The translations under genes were made by a program, and so were the position numbers. From contig JBNRMV010000005.1 of the NCBI GenBank assembly GCA_050309775.1, positions 62,001 through 126,000 of the forward strand: a stretch of 64,000 nucleotides of DNA, in the 5' to 3' direction. The notes beneath the pieces were generated by a model, which saw nothing but the letters and a program-made list of their open reading frames with translations, did no database searches and was not told the origin of the DNA. Source of the stretch: DTU072 sp050309775. Lineage in GTDB: Bacteria; Bacillota; Clostridia; Christensenellales; DTU072. Of the stretch, positions 26,418-35,200 are shown piece after piece. How positions within the stretch are numbered: the first letter of the stretch is position 1; every line of letters starts with the position of its first letter.

Positions 26418-27391
26418 ATAACAACTCCCTGAGTAGATTTTTCCAGACGATTCATGATTGAGCGTTCCAAATCGGCATTTGAAAACTTCTCTATGATTAT
26501 GAAACCATATTTTTTCTCGGCCTCTCGCATGAGTTTATAGATATTCCGCGCAAATTGCTGCGCATCAGTTCCTGCGGAAATGAAATTTATGCCGTCTTCG
26601 GCAACATATCCCTTTCTGCCGATAATGACGGGGTTCTTACCCTGCGCCGCAAGCTCTTTGTAGCCTTTCAATGCGCTTTGGGCGCTTTCGGCAAGCGCGC
26701 ACTCCACCGTCGGCGCATAGTGCTTATATTTCATGCCCGGTGATGCCGCTGTCTTTATTTCGCCTTTGTGGTTTTGCACAAGCGGCAAGACCTCCAGCAG
26801 CATTTCTTGCGTAATCCAACCCGGGCGCAATATAGTCGGAATGTCCCCCGACATGTCCAGCACCGTCGATTCTATGCCTACTTCGCATTGTCCGCCGTCA
26901 ATAATCAGCGGTATTGCGCCTGCCAAATCCTCATACACATGCGCAGCTGTTGTCGGGCTTATTCTTGAAGATATATTTGCCGACGGCGCCGCCACCGGCG
27001 TATCCGCAAGGTCTATCAGCTTCCTTGCCATATCATGTTTTGGTATGCGTATGCCAACCGTCGATAGCCCCGCCGTCACTTCCTCGGGTACTACTGCTTT
27101 CTTTTTCAGTACTATTGTCAGCGGACCCGGAGAAAATCTGTCAAACAGCCGCAACGCCGCTTCCGTAACATACGCAACCTCTGCGGCTTGACTGCTGCGG
27201 CTAATGTGCACAATCAAAGGATTGTCCTGCGGACGCCCTTTTGCCGCAAAAATCTTTTTGATTGCGTCGGGGTTTTGGGCGTCTGCGCCCAATCCGTAAA
27301 CCGTCTCTGTCGGAAAAGCCACTATGCCGCCGCTCCTTATTATGGCGGCCGCCTCAGCTATGCCGTCCTCGCCCAGTATCCTTGTATTCAT
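26414..27391 (-). CDS. L-threonylcarbamoyladenylate synthase (Sua5/YwlC type)
   Basis: Makes threonylcarbamoyl-AMP for the t6A modification at position 37 of ANN-decoding tRNAs. 325 residues: the YrdC domain with GGIVAFPTETVYGLGADA and the KGRPQDNPLIVHI nucleotide-binding segment (about 17-60), plus the C-terminal Sua5 domain (from about residue 215, with SPGMKYKHYAP), which distinguishes it from short TsaC. RBS GGAGAG. It lies between two secreted-protein genes of the same operon, an odd context for a housekeeping enzyme. Confidence 0.94.
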   Translation of the reverse strand: MNTRILGEDGIAEAAAIIRSGGIVAFPTETVYGLGADAQNPDAIKKIFAAKGRPQDNPLIVHISRSSQAAEVAYVTEAALRLFDRFSPGPLTIVLKKKAVVPEEVTAGLSTVGIRIPKHDMARKLIDLADTPVAAPSANISSRISPTTAAHVYEDLAGAIPLIIDGGQCEVGIESTVLDMSGDIPTILRPGWITQEMLLEVLPLVQNHKGEIKTAASPGMKYKHYAPTVECALAESAQSALKGYKELAAQGKNPVIIGRKGYVAEDGINFISAGTDAQQFARNIYKLMREAEKKYGFIIIEKFSNADLERSIMNRLEKSTQGVVI

Positions 27392-27405
27392 TTCTCTCCG
27401 TTTTT

Positions 27406-29343
27406 TTAATGTTCCAATGCAAAAATGTATCCTTTGTTGCCTTTCTCGGCGGTGACTATGCTTTTTTGAAAAAGCCCGTCTACCAAAAAAGTTTCCAAAA
27501 CATCTATTGTTTCGTACTCATTCGGCAAAAGCACGGTGCCGTCATATGCTTTCAGCCCGACTTTGCCGTCGCTTTTTGTGATATATACGCCGTTGCGTAC
27601 AGCCAGCACATCGTCCAGTATGGTTTCTTCGCCGTTTTTGTCAATGCGATAATAGCGGTATGCGTTGTTTACTTTGTTCATGCCAATGGCATAATCACCA
27701 TAGAACAGCGACAGTTCAAGGTATTTGAAGTGGGTTATTTGCCGTCCCTCGGAATTAAACGCGCCGTAATACATCTCGTCGCTTGATGAGCGCAAATTGT
27801 ACTCCGCAACAATCAAGATGCCGTTGTTGTAAGCAATATTCACATAGCCGTATTCGCCGTATGAGTACTCCTTAAATACCGAAACTTTATTATTTTTGTC
27901 AATAATAAGCGCATTGCCGGGAGCTATCTCATAATCGGGGTCGGCTATTTGCACTGCCTTGCCGTCAACCATTAGAAGCGGCATAAATATATTTTCTTTC
28001 GGTTGAAACATATTACCGTTGGCGTCCATCATTAAGAAGGACACCACATACCTTTCAGGTTGGTTGTCATAAGGAAAGTAGTAATAATACACTATGCTCA
28101 TGCCGTCTTTGGGCAAAGCGCCCACAGGCATTGAGGGCGGATAATATGCAAATCTGTTGTCGGCGCCCATCTCCATCTGGTTGTTCAGATAGTCTGCTAT
28201 GTCACGGGTGCTTGATTCGTTGTATTTGTTAGCTACCATATCGGGTACCAGCTTGTCGTTTGAGAGCATCAGCTTACTTTCGGCATTGTATCTGTCGGAG
28301 CGCATAAGCAAATATTTTGTAGTCGTCTCGCCCGTCTGACTGTCAAATCTGTCAACCAGTATGAGCTTGCCTTGAATGCCGGCAAGGTCGGCTGGTTTGA
28401 GGTCGTCCGGGCTTGCTTCTATATATCCCTGTCTTAAGAACCAGTTGTTGCCCAAATAAGAAACCATTGTTGTCATCATGGTGGACAGTTCCCCGTCGGC
28501 ATCTTCGGGAAAGGGTTTGTAAGTGTCGGTCAGCGCCAAATAACCCTGTCCGTCAACTATGTTCAATTTGTAGAACTCCGCCTTGTTCGAGGCATATGAC
28601 ACAAAATTGTCGTCAAATATTGAAAAGTTGTAACTTATGTCAGCACGCACACGAAATACTTCCAACAGCTTGTGTGTGCTTTTGTAGTCATAAAAAGTAA
28701 CGGTCGTGGCGTCAAGTTTTACTTGGTCTTTTGTGTTCAGCACGGCAATGTAGTCGCCCACAAAGCGCATTTGCCAAAATTCAGCGCCTGCGTAATCAGC
28801 TTTGAAGTCCGTTCTGTCGCCGGCATTTTCTCCGCGGAATTTTACCACGCCAATTTTGTACTCTATGTCGTCAAAGGTAGTGTCTACGCCTTGGGGGAAA
28901 TAGGGTTTCACTACAATGGCATAGTCCCCTTGTATGGCAACAATGTTGCTGTATGTCGGCGGCACAAGTTCCTGCGTTCTTGATGCAAAGCCGAAAAGAT
29001 ATATCTCGTCGGTAATGTCGTCGGCATCGGGGTCATAGTCCGGGAGATGTTTCTTGTATTCGTCAAACAGGTTTTGGCGTGTGATTATGACATCGCTTCT
29101 AATGTCATAGCTTGCCACATAAACTCCGGAGCGCAAAGCCAGCGTCTGTTCGGCTCTTGCAAATGGCTTTGCCGAAGGAAATTCATTGAAATAATTTATG
29201 AAAGCCGTCACCGGGTCGGCGGCGGTATAAGGCGCAAAGAGAATAAAAGCCGACATTAAAATCAGCGCCAACGCTATGCGCAGTGCTCTGAATAGTGCTG
29301 TTTTGTTTATTTTTTTTATGCTCCTGGCAACGGTTTTTTTCAT
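27406..29343 (-). CDS. Secreted or membrane-anchored protein with C-terminal WG-like repeats, unknown function
   Basis: 645 residues from MKKTVARS. A basic N-terminus and one hydrophobic segment (about 24-42, LRIALALILMSAFILFAPY) predict export. The rest is beta-rich and resembles a propeller; the C-terminus has WG/KWG-like repeats (DGKVGLKAYDGTVLLPNEYETI). No enzymatic motif was recognised. The start has no Shine-Dalgarno sequence: a TTGACT-17-TATTAT promoter puts the transcript start at or next to the ATG, suggesting leaderless translation. A TTG 36 bases upstream is inside the -35 and unlikely. Confidence 0.7.
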   Translation of the reverse strand: MKKTVARSIKKINKTALFRALRIALALILMSAFILFAPYTAADPVTAFINYFNEFPSAKPFARAEQTLALRSGVYVASYDIRSDVIITRQNLFDEYKKHLPDYDPDADDITDEIYLFGFASRTQELVPPTYSNIVAIQGDYAIVVKPYFPQGVDTTFDDIEYKIGVVKFRGENAGDRTDFKADYAGAEFWQMRFVGDYIAVLNTKDQVKLDATTVTFYDYKSTHKLLEVFRVRADISYNFSIFDDNFVSYASNKAEFYKLNIVDGQGYLALTDTYKPFPEDADGELSTMMTTMVSYLGNNWFLRQGYIEASPDDLKPADLAGIQGKLILVDRFDSQTGETTTKYLLMRSDRYNAESKLMLSNDKLVPDMVANKYNESSTRDIADYLNNQMEMGADNRFAYYPPSMPVGALPKDGMSIVYYYYFPYDNQPERYVVSFLMMDANGNMFQPKENIFMPLLMVDGKAVQIADPDYEIAPGNALIIDKNNKVSVFKEYSYGEYGYVNIAYNNGILIVAEYNLRSSSDEMYYGAFNSEGRQITHFKYLELSLFYGDYAIGMNKVNNAYRYYRIDKNGEETILDDVLAVRNGVYITKSDGKVGLKAYDGTVLLPNEYETIDVLETFLVDGLFQKSIVTAEKGNKGYIFALEH

Positions 29344-29350
29344 CAATGCT

Positions 29351-29379
29351 ATAATAACAAATAATACTTGCTTAGTCAA
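29351..29379 (-). promoter_or_regulatory. Promoter giving a probable leaderless mRNA
   Basis: TTGACT, 17 bases, TATTAT on the minus strand. The -10 ends eight bases before the ATG at 29343, so initiation seven or eight bases downstream would begin the mRNA at the start codon. Confidence 0.65.
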
Positions 29380-29424
29380 TGTTATATTATAATATAAATA
29401 CTAGGAAAAGACTAAAAAGGGATA

Positions 29425-29453
29425 TTGACTTTATGTTTTCTAGAGTATATAAT
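29425..29453 (+). promoter_or_regulatory. Promoter of the M28 peptidase gene
   Basis: TTGACT, 17 bases, TATAAT on the plus strand, followed by GGAGG at 29467-29471 and a TTG start at 29481. It diverges from the leaderless promoter 46 bases away and fixes the start of the peptidase gene. Confidence 0.75.
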
Positions 29454-29480
29454 TTAAGAAAAATTTGGAGGTACGGACTC

Positions 29481-30674
29481 TTGGAAATAAATAAAGAATT
29501 GCATCAAAAAGCTACGGATTATTCAATGTCCGCCATAAAATACATTTGCACAGAACTGCCCCCGCGTGAATCGGGAAGCCAAGGCGAGCGCCAAGCGCAG
29601 GAGTATCTGAAGTCCGAAATCATAGACAACGGCTGGGCGGATAGCGTGACAATTGAGGAGTTCCCCGTTGCGCCAAAAGCATTTATGGGGTTCAGCAAGA
29701 TTCTGCCCATTCTGATACTCATCGGCATAATATTTTACGCTTTCGGCGTAGTGTGGGCGCCGCTGATAATGTGCGTAATATCGCTTGTTATCTTTATTGC
29801 GGAATTCGGGCTTTACAAGCAATTCCTTGACCCACTTTTCAAAACCGCAACATCATCCAACCTGATTGCCGTAAAAAATCCGCAAAAAACCGCAAAAAAG
29901 AGGATAATCTTTTCCGGACATTCAGATGCGGCTTATGAGTGGACGATTTTTAATAAGTTCGGCAAAGGCATGTTTATCGGAGGGTTGGCGCTTGCAATAA
30001 TCGGAGTTCTCTTGATTATGGCGCTGAGCATTGCCAGCATCGCAATAGGTTACAAGTTGTGGATGTTGATAGTAATGCTTTGTTGCTTGCCGGGCTTTGT
30101 GGCTTTGTTTTTCTTCTCAAATTTCAAAAAAGTTGTACAAGGCGCCAACGACAACCTCACAGGCACTCTTGCCGCCATATCGGTGCTTAAGTATCTGAAA
30201 GAAGCAGGCATTGAATACGAGGACACAGAAGTTATGGCGCTTATCACCGGCTCTGAGGAGGCCGGGCTGCGCGGCGCAAAGGCATTTGCTGCAGCGCACA
30301 AAGAGCAGTGCGAAGAAATTCCGACAATGTTCATTGGCTTGGAGACCTTCAGAGATTTGCCCCATATGACAAACTATGTCCGTGACCTCAGCGGTACGGT
30401 AAAACACCACCCCGAAGCCATCGCCCTCATTGACGAAGCGGCGGAAAAAGTCTTTGGCAAGCCCCTGCCGCATGGCTCGGTATTTCTCGGCGCCTCCGAC
30501 TCTGCCGCCATGTCACAGGCGGGCATAAAAGCCGGCGCAATAGCCGCCATGGATCCGGCTCCTGCGGCATACTATCACACACGCAAAGACAACTGCGACA
30601 ATCTCGACCCAGAGTGTTTTTCAAAAGGTCTGGAACTGACGCTTACCGTACTTGGCCTGTACGCAAAAAAATAA
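29481..30674 (+). CDS. Membrane-associated M28-family peptidase (aminopeptidase-like)
   Basis: 397 residues from a TTG start, chosen because GGAGG lies nine bases upstream and the promoter -10 (29448-29453) rules out earlier starts. The M28 zinc-peptidase core is visible: SGHSDAAYE, NDNLTGTLAAI, the catalytic GSEEAGLRGA and a C-terminal HTRKDNCDNLD. Unusually, two pairs of hydrophobic segments (about 65-115 and 170-225) are inserted in the fold, suggesting it is held in the membrane. Its stop abuts that of the convergent MATE gene with no base between them. Confidence 0.85.
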   Translation: MEINKELHQKATDYSMSAIKYICTELPPRESGSQGERQAQEYLKSEIIDNGWADSVTIEEFPVAPKAFMGFSKILPILILIGIIFYAFGVVWAPLIMCVISLVIFIAEFGLYKQFLDPLFKTATSSNLIAVKNPQKTAKKRIIFSGHSDAAYEWTIFNKFGKGMFIGGLALAIIGVLLIMALSIASIAIGYKLWMLIVMLCCLPGFVALFFFSNFKKVVQGANDNLTGTLAAISVLKYLKEAGIEYEDTEVMALITGSEEAGLRGAKAFAAAHKEQCEEIPTMFIGLETFRDLPHMTNYVRDLSGTVKHHPEAIALIDEAAEKVFGKPLPHGSVFLGASDSAAMSQAGIKAGAIAAMDPAPAAYYHTRKDNCDNLDPECFSKGLELTLTVLGLYAKK

Positions 30675-32018
30675 TTATGTTCTGAGTTCTTTGGAAATTT
30701 TTTTCCTGACATATATGAACATTACGACGGCGCTGAACAGCGATGACAAAGGGATAGCATAGCCTATCCCTTTTATGCCTAACCCTAAAAGTTTGCCAAA
30801 AACAAAAGCAGCCGGCACACGCAGCAACAAGGAAGATATGGAATTTACCCACATGCTGACCTTTGTCCTGCCCAGCCCGTCCGCCAGTCCGTACTGGCTG
30901 ACCGAAAACGGCAATATAATATAGTCAACTGCAAATGACTTGACATATTGTATCCCCAAATCAAGCGTTTGGGTATCAGGTTTGAATATTTTCAGTAAAT
31001 TCCCGGCAAAGAAAAAAGTCACAGCGCTGAATAAGGCTCCGAACAAAATGCCTATTATCAATCCGCAGTTTCTTGTTTTCTTTATTCTGGTGACAGCGTT
31101 TGCGCCTTTGTTTTGCCCTACCATAGCCGCAATGCTGGCGTTAAGCGAACGCGAAGGCAGCACAGCAAAGGAGTTTATCTTAAAAGCCATACTGCCGGCG
31201 GCAAGCGCCGCAACGGAATCCGCAGCCGATATATTTATAATATATGTCAGCGCCACAAACGACAGCGATGCCACAGTATTTTGAATAGATGTGGGAATAC
31301 CTATCTTAAAAAGCCTTTTCAGTTTGTCCTTTTCCATTTTGAAACGGTACTTCTCCAGCCCTGCCTTCTTGCATTTCTTAATCAGATATCCTGCGCTGAT
31401 AATGGCGGTCACCAGATGCGAAATGACGGTAGCAACGGCGGCGCCGGCGGCACCCATACCCAAAGCGGCAACCGCCAATATATCCAAACCGATATTGAGA
31501 ATTGCGGCTATTCCAATAAACAGCAAAGGCCGTACAGAATCGCCCAAACCTCTCAGTACTGCGCTTATGCCGTTGTATACAAAAATAAATATCAGCCCGC
31601 TCATCGTCCAAAACAAATAATCCCTTGCCTCATTAAATGCCGCTTGGGGTGTTTTCAGCAATGTGACGATGGGCTTTGACAAAAGCAGCATAGCCGCAGT
31701 CAATACTGCGCCGCTTATTATGAGAAAGGTTAATACAGTATTTATTGACTTGCTGACTTGCTCAAAATCCTTTGCGCCAAAATACTGACTAATCATTATG
31801 CTGCCGCCTGCGCTTAGTCCTACAACGGCATTTATTATCAAATAATTGACTTGACTGGAAACGCCGACGCCTGCGACAATGCCTGCTCTGTCGGAGAATA
31901 TTGACACTACCATAAGGTCAGTCAGATTTATAAATGCCTGTATGACCGTCGACACCAGCAAAGGCATGCTGAATGCCACAAGTTTTTTTGCAACGCTCCC
32001 CTTTGTTAAATCCTGCAT
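30675..32018 (-). CDS. MATE-family multidrug/sodium antiporter
   Basis: 447 residues from MQDLTKGS; the 18 residues before it (from 32072) are not family-like. Twelve hydrophobic helices in two homologous halves, with the family patterns FSMPLLVSTVIQAFINLTDLMVVS (described as pattern) and GIGTSIQN-type RLFKIGIPTSIQ in the second half. Exports cationic drugs or metabolites in exchange for sodium or protons; substrate unknown. No clear ribosome binding site precedes the ATG. Confidence 0.88.
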   Translation of the reverse strand: MQDLTKGSVAKKLVAFSMPLLVSTVIQAFINLTDLMVVSIFSDRAGIVAGVGVSSQVNYLIINAVVGLSAGGSIMISQYFGAKDFEQVSKSINTVLTFLIISGAVLTAAMLLLSKPIVTLLKTPQAAFNEARDYLFWTMSGLIFIFVYNGISAVLRGLGDSVRPLLFIGIAAILNIGLDILAVAALGMGAAGAAVATVISHLVTAIISAGYLIKKCKKAGLEKYRFKMEKDKLKRLFKIGIPTSIQNTVASLSFVALTYIINISAADSVAALAAGSMAFKINSFAVLPSRSLNASIAAMVGQNKGANAVTRIKKTRNCGLIIGILFGALFSAVTFFFAGNLLKIFKPDTQTLDLGIQYVKSFAVDYIILPFSVSQYGLADGLGRTKVSMWVNSISSLLLRVPAAFVFGKLLGLGIKGIGYAIPLSSLFSAVVMFIYVRKKISKELRT

Positions 32019-32081
32019 ATTGCTAGTATGATAAAATATCGAAATACCATAACATCGCCGCTTAGAATACATTTCAAACGC

Positions 32082-32111
32082 TTGCTTTAAGCAAAAGTTT
32101 TATGCTATAAT
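32082..32111 (+). promoter_or_regulatory. Promoter of tRNA-Glu
   Basis: TTGCTT, 18 bases, TATAAT with a TGC extended -10, 17 bases upstream of the tRNA. Confidence 0.7.
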
Positions 32112-32128
32112 CAAACTACCAAAAAACT

Positions 32129-32203
32129 GGCCCCATGGTCAAGCGGTCAAGACTCCGCCCTCTCACGGCGGCTACAGGAGTTCGAATCTCCTTGGGGTCA
32201 CCA
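32129..32203 (+). tRNA. tRNA-Glu (anticodon CTC)
   Basis: 75 bases including an encoded CCA. The acceptor stem GGCCCCA pairs with TGGGGTC (one G-T wobble). The anticodon stem CCGCC/GGCGG encloses the loop CTCTCAC with anticodon CTC at 32162-32164, reading GAG. T-arm AGGAG-TTCGAAT-CTCCT is perfect. The body is very close to Bacillus tRNA-Glu(TTC). The CTC isoacceptor is additional to the TTC one in many bacteria. Confidence 0.97.
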
Positions 32204-32204
32204 A

Positions 32205-32236
32205 AAAAAGCTGTCTTTTCACAAAGACAGCTTTTT
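32205..32236. terminator. Bidirectional terminator between tRNA-Glu and the giant lipoprotein gene
   Basis: AAAAAGCTGTCTTT / AAAGACAGCTTTTT, a 14-base-pair hairpin with a TCAC loop. T-runs are available on both strands, so it can end the tRNA transcript on the plus strand and the giant gene, whose stop is 17 bases away, on the minus strand. Confidence 0.9.
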
Positions 32237-32252
32237 CATTTTTCATTGTTCT

Positions 32253-35200
32253 TTATTCTACTCTGAGATACTCCACTTCCAGATTTGCGTTGAGTACATT
32301 TATGCCTGCATACATATACGAGCTCAGGAACCTTATGTCATAGATGCCGTCATATCTTAGGTCTGTGCTTGAGCCGCCGCCTGTGCTCCAGTTCGACAAA
32401 TTGTTGACTACCGGCAAGTATGCCGTACCCACGCTTGTTCCGTCAATTTTTATGGTGACGAGATAAACCTGCATATCCGCAGTGTCGTATGCAAAATAAG
32501 GTACGACTTCGCCGTTTGCCAAATCTTGCTGATAATTGCGTATCATTATTTCTCTGGAAACGTATACTTCAAGCGTATGTTCGGCGCCGTCCATCAAGTT
32601 CGGACCTAAGTTGGGTATGCCGTCTATCGGTGAGGTCGCATACAGGTACTGGTTGGTATACTGCGCGCCGCACTTGTAGATAGCAAAGTAAAGCACATGG
32701 GCATCTAAGAAGAACTCAGGATAGTACATCTTTTGGTATCCGATAAAGAAGCCTCTGTTATCACCTGCGACGGTATTGGCGAAAGTCGGTTTGTTGGAAC
32801 CAATCAGCATTCTGAAGTAATCAGCATTTATGTAGTTCGGGTCGTCATATGTCGCCTTGAACTTCATTGTATATGTGTCATAATTTGCAACCAGCGGCGC
32901 TCCCGAGCCGTTGTCCAAGAAAATTTGGTTGCCCGTTGTGAATGCAGTTATGTCGATGTTTGCTTTCAGTTCGCCAGTTGCAAGGTCATAATAGTTTCTG
33001 TTGCGTATCTGTTTTGTGCCTGTTTCCATTTGGTAAATTCTGCCGCGGGTGTTGGAAAGCACAATGGACGAAGTTGAGGCGGTATTGGTGATTATGTTCA
33101 TAATCTGGTTGGCAGTCAGCGCGAGTCCGATTGTTTGGAATCCGTTGCCTATGCGCAGTGAATAAGTTATGCCGTCATTATGTACATAGATATAAATGCA
33201 GCCTGTCGTATCGTCAAACGAGGCTTCAACAATTGTTCTTTGTGTTCCGCTCCAAATGATATTTGTATAATCCTGCGAATAATACAGCAGCCCGTTTATG
33301 CGGATAAACACCTTTGTGTAATAAACGCTGCCGTCATAACGGATATATAGTCCGATGCCGTTAAAGAGAGGCGAAGTTATGTTGGGATTGCGCAAATCGC
33401 CGGTCGGGTCGGTTGTTTTGAGTATGATAGCTGCGCTGTACTGATACTGCCATTTGTCGGAGTAGTTGGGGTTGTAGTCTTCCGGCAATTCAACATTGGG
33501 ATAATCTCCGCCGGGCAATGTGGCAAAATCCAGTTCAAACACAGACTTGAAATAGCGATAATTCTTCAGGTTTGCCGCAGTAACGGTGGTCAAAGATGTA
33601 GCGGTGATTGTCATGTCATCGCCTTCGGCATAGCTGTACCCATAATATGTCACAGGGTTTGCCATATAGGGTTTTGCGCTTACATATCCGTTCGAAACAG
33701 TTTCGGCTGTGTAGTTTTGGGATATGGATATATGTATTGTAAGCGTATCCATATACACTCCGTCATAGTACAGTTTGGCTTCAAGCACATACGCACCAAT
33801 CGGCAGCATTGCGCTGCTTCCGACCTCAAAGCCGTCAAGGACATATTCAAAGCTAAGTTTGTTCATGTTTATAACGGTTTTGTAAGACGAGTTGAAGAAA
33901 GTATAGCTATCTACCAGCGCTGCAAAGTCCACCTCGCGCGCTTCGGGAACGCTGTAGAATTGTGACAAGTAAGAAGACGATGTCGGCATGACTGTCAGCG
34001 CCAACGAGCTTTCAATGCCCTGCCTGTATACATTATACCTTGACACCCATGCAAAGCAGTTGTTTGCTTCAAAGCCTGCGGCGGAGTCAAAATACGGAGT
34101 ATAAGACTTACCTATTGCAAAGCTGAAGTAATACACATTGTCAATGACTGCAAGCACTCTGTATCCGCTGGCGTCGCTTTCACGGGTGCCTAGCTTGTCG
34201 ATATAGACCGTAATGGAATGTGGTCTGCCGTCAAACAAATCCAGCTCAGCAGGTTTGACTATGCTGTTGCTGAATACCTGCGCTCCGCTTGCTCTGCCAT
34301 AGAGCGTCAATACTTCGGTACTGCCGCTGTTGAATCTCATTGCCAGATAATTTTGCGCCGTGCCGTCGCCATTGAGTATCAATTCGAAGTAATAAGAGCC
34401 TATGCCTGTCTTGGGGGACAAAGTAAAGGTCGTATCAATAATATCAAAGTCATGCATGCCTGCCGTGACTCCGTTGTCATTTGACAAATAATAAGTGTAG
34501 TTGCCGTTTATTTTTTCGCCCAGCTGTTTTGCGCCGTTTGAGGAAGCAAAGACTCCGCCGTTATTTTCGCCGCCAAATCCAACAGCCTTGCCCCAAAGCA
34601 GTTGGTCATCGCCGTTGTTGAACAGCCTGATGCGGAATGGCTCTGAGGTAATGCTGAATTGCTTGTAGCCAAATATTTCTTCATCAATGGTAATGATTAC
34701 AGTTTGGAAAGACGCCGTTGAAAGCATGTCGATAGGCGCGCCCTCATATCTGAATTCGCTGCTATAATCAACCTGCTTGTCATAGTCCGTGGCTCTTGGT
34801 GCTGTGAAGCTCAAATACTCAAATGAGCCGTCAACATAGTTTACTTTTACCATGAATTCGTCATCTTGCGTCAGCATAATATTGGGCAGTTCGTTGTTGT
34901 CGCCTATGCTTGTGATATACCTGTATATATTCAATTTGCTACCGACATAAATAAACTCATAATTGTTGCCTACTACGCCCTTGGCGGTAAGCGATTTGTT
35001 CTCGCCCCTGGCAGTGTTGTAATTCAGCGCAATGTTGGATATATCTATATCGCCGCCTATTGCTATTTCGTCGCCGTAAACCAGCTGAGAACTGTCATAC
35101 ATAAACCTGAATATCAACCTCTTTTCGTCCTCGTCCAAACCCGATATTATGTCTGCGTGAATAGCGTCAAGCTGCGCCGGGGTGTAATTCTGCGCGGCAT

